Of a stretch of DNA of 6,588 nucleotides, positions 4,831-6,588 are shown piece after piece (the stretch's first letter is position 1; every line of letters begins with the position of its first letter). Under the pieces are notes generated by a model. It made no database searches. It was not told the DNA's origin and was given only the letters and a program-made list of their open reading frames with translations. The stretch spans positions 1-6,588 of the forward strand of contig JAIRUL010000022.1 in NCBI GenBank assembly GCA_031254445.1, given 5' to 3'. The stretch comes from Chitinispirillales bacterium. GTDB taxonomy: Bacteria > Fibrobacterota > Chitinivibrionia > Chitinivibrionales > Chitinispirillaceae. Both the position numbers and the translations under genes were made by a program.

Positions 4831-6207
4831 CTATCCCCTGCTGTCCATCGGCACAAACGGCCGAGGCTCCGACACGCTCTTGTACGCCGGGCGCATGATC
4901 CTGCCGCCGCTGATTATCTCCTCTATCCTATGCGCCGACCAGCCCGCTATGCGGCTTATCGCGAAGATGGGCGTGTAGAGCTCCTGCGGGATGTTCAGCA
5001 TACTGTAAACAAGCCCCGAATAGAGGTCGACGTTGGCCGCCATGACTTTCTTGTTGCCCTTGACCTCGGCAAAAACCGCCGGCGTCAGCCGCTCCACGGA
5101 GCGCAGGAGGTTGAACTCCGGCAGGCACTCCTTGGAGGTCGCGAGCTCCTCCGCCTTGCTGCGCAGAATAACCGCGCGCGGGTCGCTGTACGTGTACACC
5201 GCGTGCCCCATCCCGTAGACTAACCCGCTCCTATCGAAAGCCTCCTTGCGGATTATTTTGGATAGGTAGGCCGCTACCTCGCCGTCGTCGGCCCAGTCCT
5301 TAACGTGGGCCTTTATGTCGCCGATCATCGCCGAGACCTTAATGTTCGCGCCGCCGTGCTTGGAACCCTTGAGCGAGCCCACCGCCGCCGCTATCGCCGA
5401 ATAGGTGTCGGTGTCGGAGGAGGAGACGACGTGGAGGGCGAAAGCGCTGTTGTTGCCGCCGCCGTGCTCGGCGTGGAGCACGAGCGCCAAATCGAGCGTC
5501 TCGGCCTCGAGGTCGGTAAAGGCTGCGTCGGGGCGGATCATGCGCAAAAAGCTCTGCGCCGTGCTCATCCCCGCCTGCGGCTTGTGGATCACGAGGCTGT
5601 TGTTGTCGTAAAAATGGCTCTTCGCCTGATAGCCATAGGCGACAAAGGTCGGGAAACGCGCGATAAGCTCTATGCACTGGCGCAAAACATTCTGTATGTC
5701 AACCGGCTCCGGGGACTGATCGTAGGAGTAGCTCGCCAGCACCGAACGCGCGAGGCTATTCATGATGTCGGGCGTAGGAGCCTTTAGTATCATGCTCTCC
5801 CAAAACCCGTCGGGCAGCTCGCGGCAAACGTCGAGCATCCCGCGAAAGTGCGTGATCTGCTCCGCATTGGGCAAGCTGCCGAAGAGGAGCAAATAAGCCA
5901 CCTCGTTGTAGCCGTACCGCTTGTCGCGCTGAAACCCCTCGACAATGTCCTCGACATCGATCCCGCGGTAGCGCAGGCGCCCCTCCACCGGCACCTTCTC
6001 GCCCTCGTCCATGATGTAGCCATGCACGTCGCCGATGTTAGTAAGCCCCACAAGCACGCCGGTGCTGTCCGACTTGCGCAGCCCGCGCATGACGTTGTGC
6101 TTCTTGTAGAGCTCAGGCGCGATGTAATTCGCCTTTATGGCAATGTCCGTAAGGCCAGCAAGGTACTCGGCCTCAAAAGCGGATTCCGCTCGTTTCGCTG
6201 ACGGCAT
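4831..6207 (-). CDS. Citrate synthase (Si-type)
   Basis: Condenses oxaloacetate and acetyl-CoA to citrate at the entry to the TCA cycle or glutamate synthesis. The protein has 458 residues, close to the 450-residue class of citrate/2-methylcitrate synthases. Seen in order: Arg-Gly-Leu-Arg (41-44) and Gly-Val-Leu-Val-Gly-Leu-Thr (50-56); Glu-Gly-x-Leu-x-Tyr-Arg-Gly-Ile (75-83); His-Ala-Glu-His-Gly-Gly-Gly-Asn-Asn-Ser (245-254) with catalytic His248; Lys-His-Gly-Gly-Ala-Asn with His284; Gly-Met-Gly-His-Ala-Val-Tyr with His335 and Asp-Pro-Arg (Arg344); Asn-Val-Asp-Leu-Tyr-Ser-Gly with catalytic Asp394; and Ser-Arg-Ile-Ala-Gly-Trp-x-Ala-His (418-426) and Arg-Pro-Ala-Tyr (439-442). All catalytic and oxaloacetate-contact residues expected from the pig enzyme have counterparts. 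The GHAV form, instead of the GHRV of many bacteria, marks the subfamily. The ATG has only a weak GGGG ribosome site, but the N-terminus fits relatives. A 2-methylcitrate synthase role cannot be excluded; no prp or other TCA gene is adjacent. Confidence 0.94.
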   Translation of the reverse strand: MPSAKRAESAFEAEYLAGLTDIAIKANYIAPELYKKHNVMRGLRKSDSTGVLVGLTNIGDVHGYIMDEGEKVPVEGRLRYRGIDVEDIVEGFQRDKRYGYNEVAYLLLFGSLPNAEQITHFRGMLDVCRELPDGFWESMILKAPTPDIMNSLARSVLASYSYDQSPEPVDIQNVLRQCIELIARFPTFVAYGYQAKSHFYDNNSLVIHKPQAGMSTAQSFLRMIRPDAAFTDLEAETLDLALVLHAEHGGGNNSAFALHVVSSSDTDTYSAIAAAVGSLKGSKHGGANIKVSAMIGDIKAHVKDWADDGEVAAYLSKIIRKEAFDRSGLVYGMGHAVYTYSDPRAVILRSKAEELATSKECLPEFNLLRSVERLTPAVFAEVKGNKKVMAANVDLYSGLVYSMLNIPQELYTPIFAISRIAGWSAHRIEEIISGGRIMRPAYKSVSEPRPFVPMDSRG

Positions 6208-6243
6208 TTAGCCCCAATCTGTGTATTTTACTGTGTTTTTAGG

Positions 6244-6261
6244 ATATTCGTGATAGAATAT
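6244..6261 (-). promoter_or_regulatory. Inverted repeat upstream of citrate synthase, possible operator
   Basis: ATATTC-GTGATA-GAATAT is a perfect 6-bp inverted repeat lying 37 bases before the citrate synthase ATG, with a further GAATAT directly adjoining (6262-6267). The surrounding AT-rich stretch (about 6225-6275) probably contains the promoter, but I could not pick a convincing -35/-10 pair. Regulation is a guess. Confidence 0.3.
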
Positions 6262-6279
6262 GAATATAATATTTGGGTG

Positions 6280-6297
6280 GCGGAATAAAAGCGGAAT
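6280..6297. repeat. Short direct repeat GCGGAAT, 11 bp apart
   Basis: GCGGAAT at 6280-6286 and again at 6291-6297, separated by AAAA, so the two start about one helical turn apart in the region upstream of citrate synthase. This could be a paired protein-binding site; two heptamers are too little to be sure. Confidence 0.3.
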
Positions 6298-6344
6298 TTA
6301 TAAAAAAATTGTTTTTCCGTGATTTTGGCGTCGTCCTACAAACC

Positions 6345-6588
6345 TTACCTCACGCCAATAACTACAGAAACTTTCTGCTTCTTCCCATTCTTGGCCGCGA
6401 TAATACCTTTGACTACATAGCTGCCCTCGGAAACTACCTGCCCGTTAGAGCCGGTCAAATCCCACTCCCCGATCTTGCGCCTTTCCATGTTGCCCGAAGC
6501 GCTGCCGTCGCGTACGCTGATTTTCTTGACGCGGCTGCCGGTAGGCCCGTAAACGTAAAGCGCCCCGCCCTTTATGCCCAACCCCTGC
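6345..6588 (-). CDS. C-terminal end of a probable exported protein with a FlgD-like beta-sandwich domain (5' end beyond window)
   Basis: Only the last 80 or so residues are present, and the frame is open through the right edge, so the TTG at 6581 is not a start. Seen: a beta-strand pattern Ala-Leu-Tyr-Val-Tyr-Gly-Pro-Thr-Gly, then Gly-Glu-Trp-Asp-Leu-Thr-Gly-Ser-Asn-Gly-Gln-Val-Val-Ser-Glu-Gly-Ser-Tyr-Val-Val, and a basic final strand ending Ile-Gly-Val-Arg. The Trp-Asp-x-x-Gly-x-x-Gly-x-x-Val-x-x-Gly-x-Tyr spacing is typical of FlgD Ig-like domains and of C-terminal sorting domains on secreted proteins. The catalytic or binding part lies outside the window, so the function is unknown. It ends 137 bp before citrate synthase and reads in the same direction. 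Confidence 0.7.
   Translation of the reverse strand, partial: QGLGIKGGALYVYGPTGSRVKKISVRDGSASGNMERRKIGEWDLTGSNGQVVSEGSYVVKGIIAAKNGKKQKVSVVIGVR

Noticed and set aside
5305..5787. 160-codon + strand ORF
   Set aside because: It is fully antisense to citrate synthase, its arginine/valine-rich composition is that of a GC-biased shadow frame, and no family is recognisable.

Overview
The window looks like a chromosomal piece from a flagellated bacterium with a two-membrane envelope. It holds a flagellar chaperone (FliS), a CreD-type inner-membrane protein, a cytoplasmic HD-GYP phosphodiesterase and the tail of what looks like an exported protein ending in a FlgD-like/beta-sandwich C-terminal domain. 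The HisS variant and the exported-protein tail (which ends in Gly-Val-Arg) remind me of Fibrobacterota-like or neighbouring lineages. That is a weak taxonomic guess, and nothing here (no rRNA or tRNA) settles it.

Layout. From the left edge to 665 on the + strand is the 3' part of hisS (histidyl-tRNA synthetase), cut by the window. It converges on a block of five co-oriented complete genes and one partial gene, all on the - strand, which read from right to left: the end of a putative exported/surface protein (6345 to the edge), a Si-type citrate synthase (4831-6207), a V4R-domain sensor (4130-4672), an HD-GYP c-di-GMP phosphodiesterase (3068-4129), fliS (2501-2920) and creD (881-2428). The V4R and HD-GYP genes touch (TAA then ATG with no gap) and form a clear two-gene signalling operon with its own likely promoter at 4731-4760. 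The other gaps (72 to 158 bp) can hold separate promoters.

Between the two convergent genes (666-880) lies a dense block of repeats: degenerate AAAATC-type hexamers, two and a half copies of a 40-bp tandem repeat, a short hairpin, a perfect 10-bp stem-loop, and a 48-bp tract of eight hexamers that runs into the creD stop codon. The same hexamer family also appears inside hisS twice, in two different reading frames: as a Ser-Thr tract near the left edge and as the last Asn-Ile-Lys-Ile-Lys-Ile residues. This is the most unusual signal in the window, because it suggests a DNA-level repeat that spreads through both intergenic and coding sequence.

How the genes work together: the V4R/HD-GYP pair probably couples a small-molecule or metal signal to cyclic-di-GMP breakdown, and it lies directly upstream of the flagellin chaperone gene, a plausible motility link. 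hisS, citrate synthase and creD look like independent housekeeping or envelope functions. I see no defence system, insertion sequence, CRISPR array, phage gene or RNA gene.
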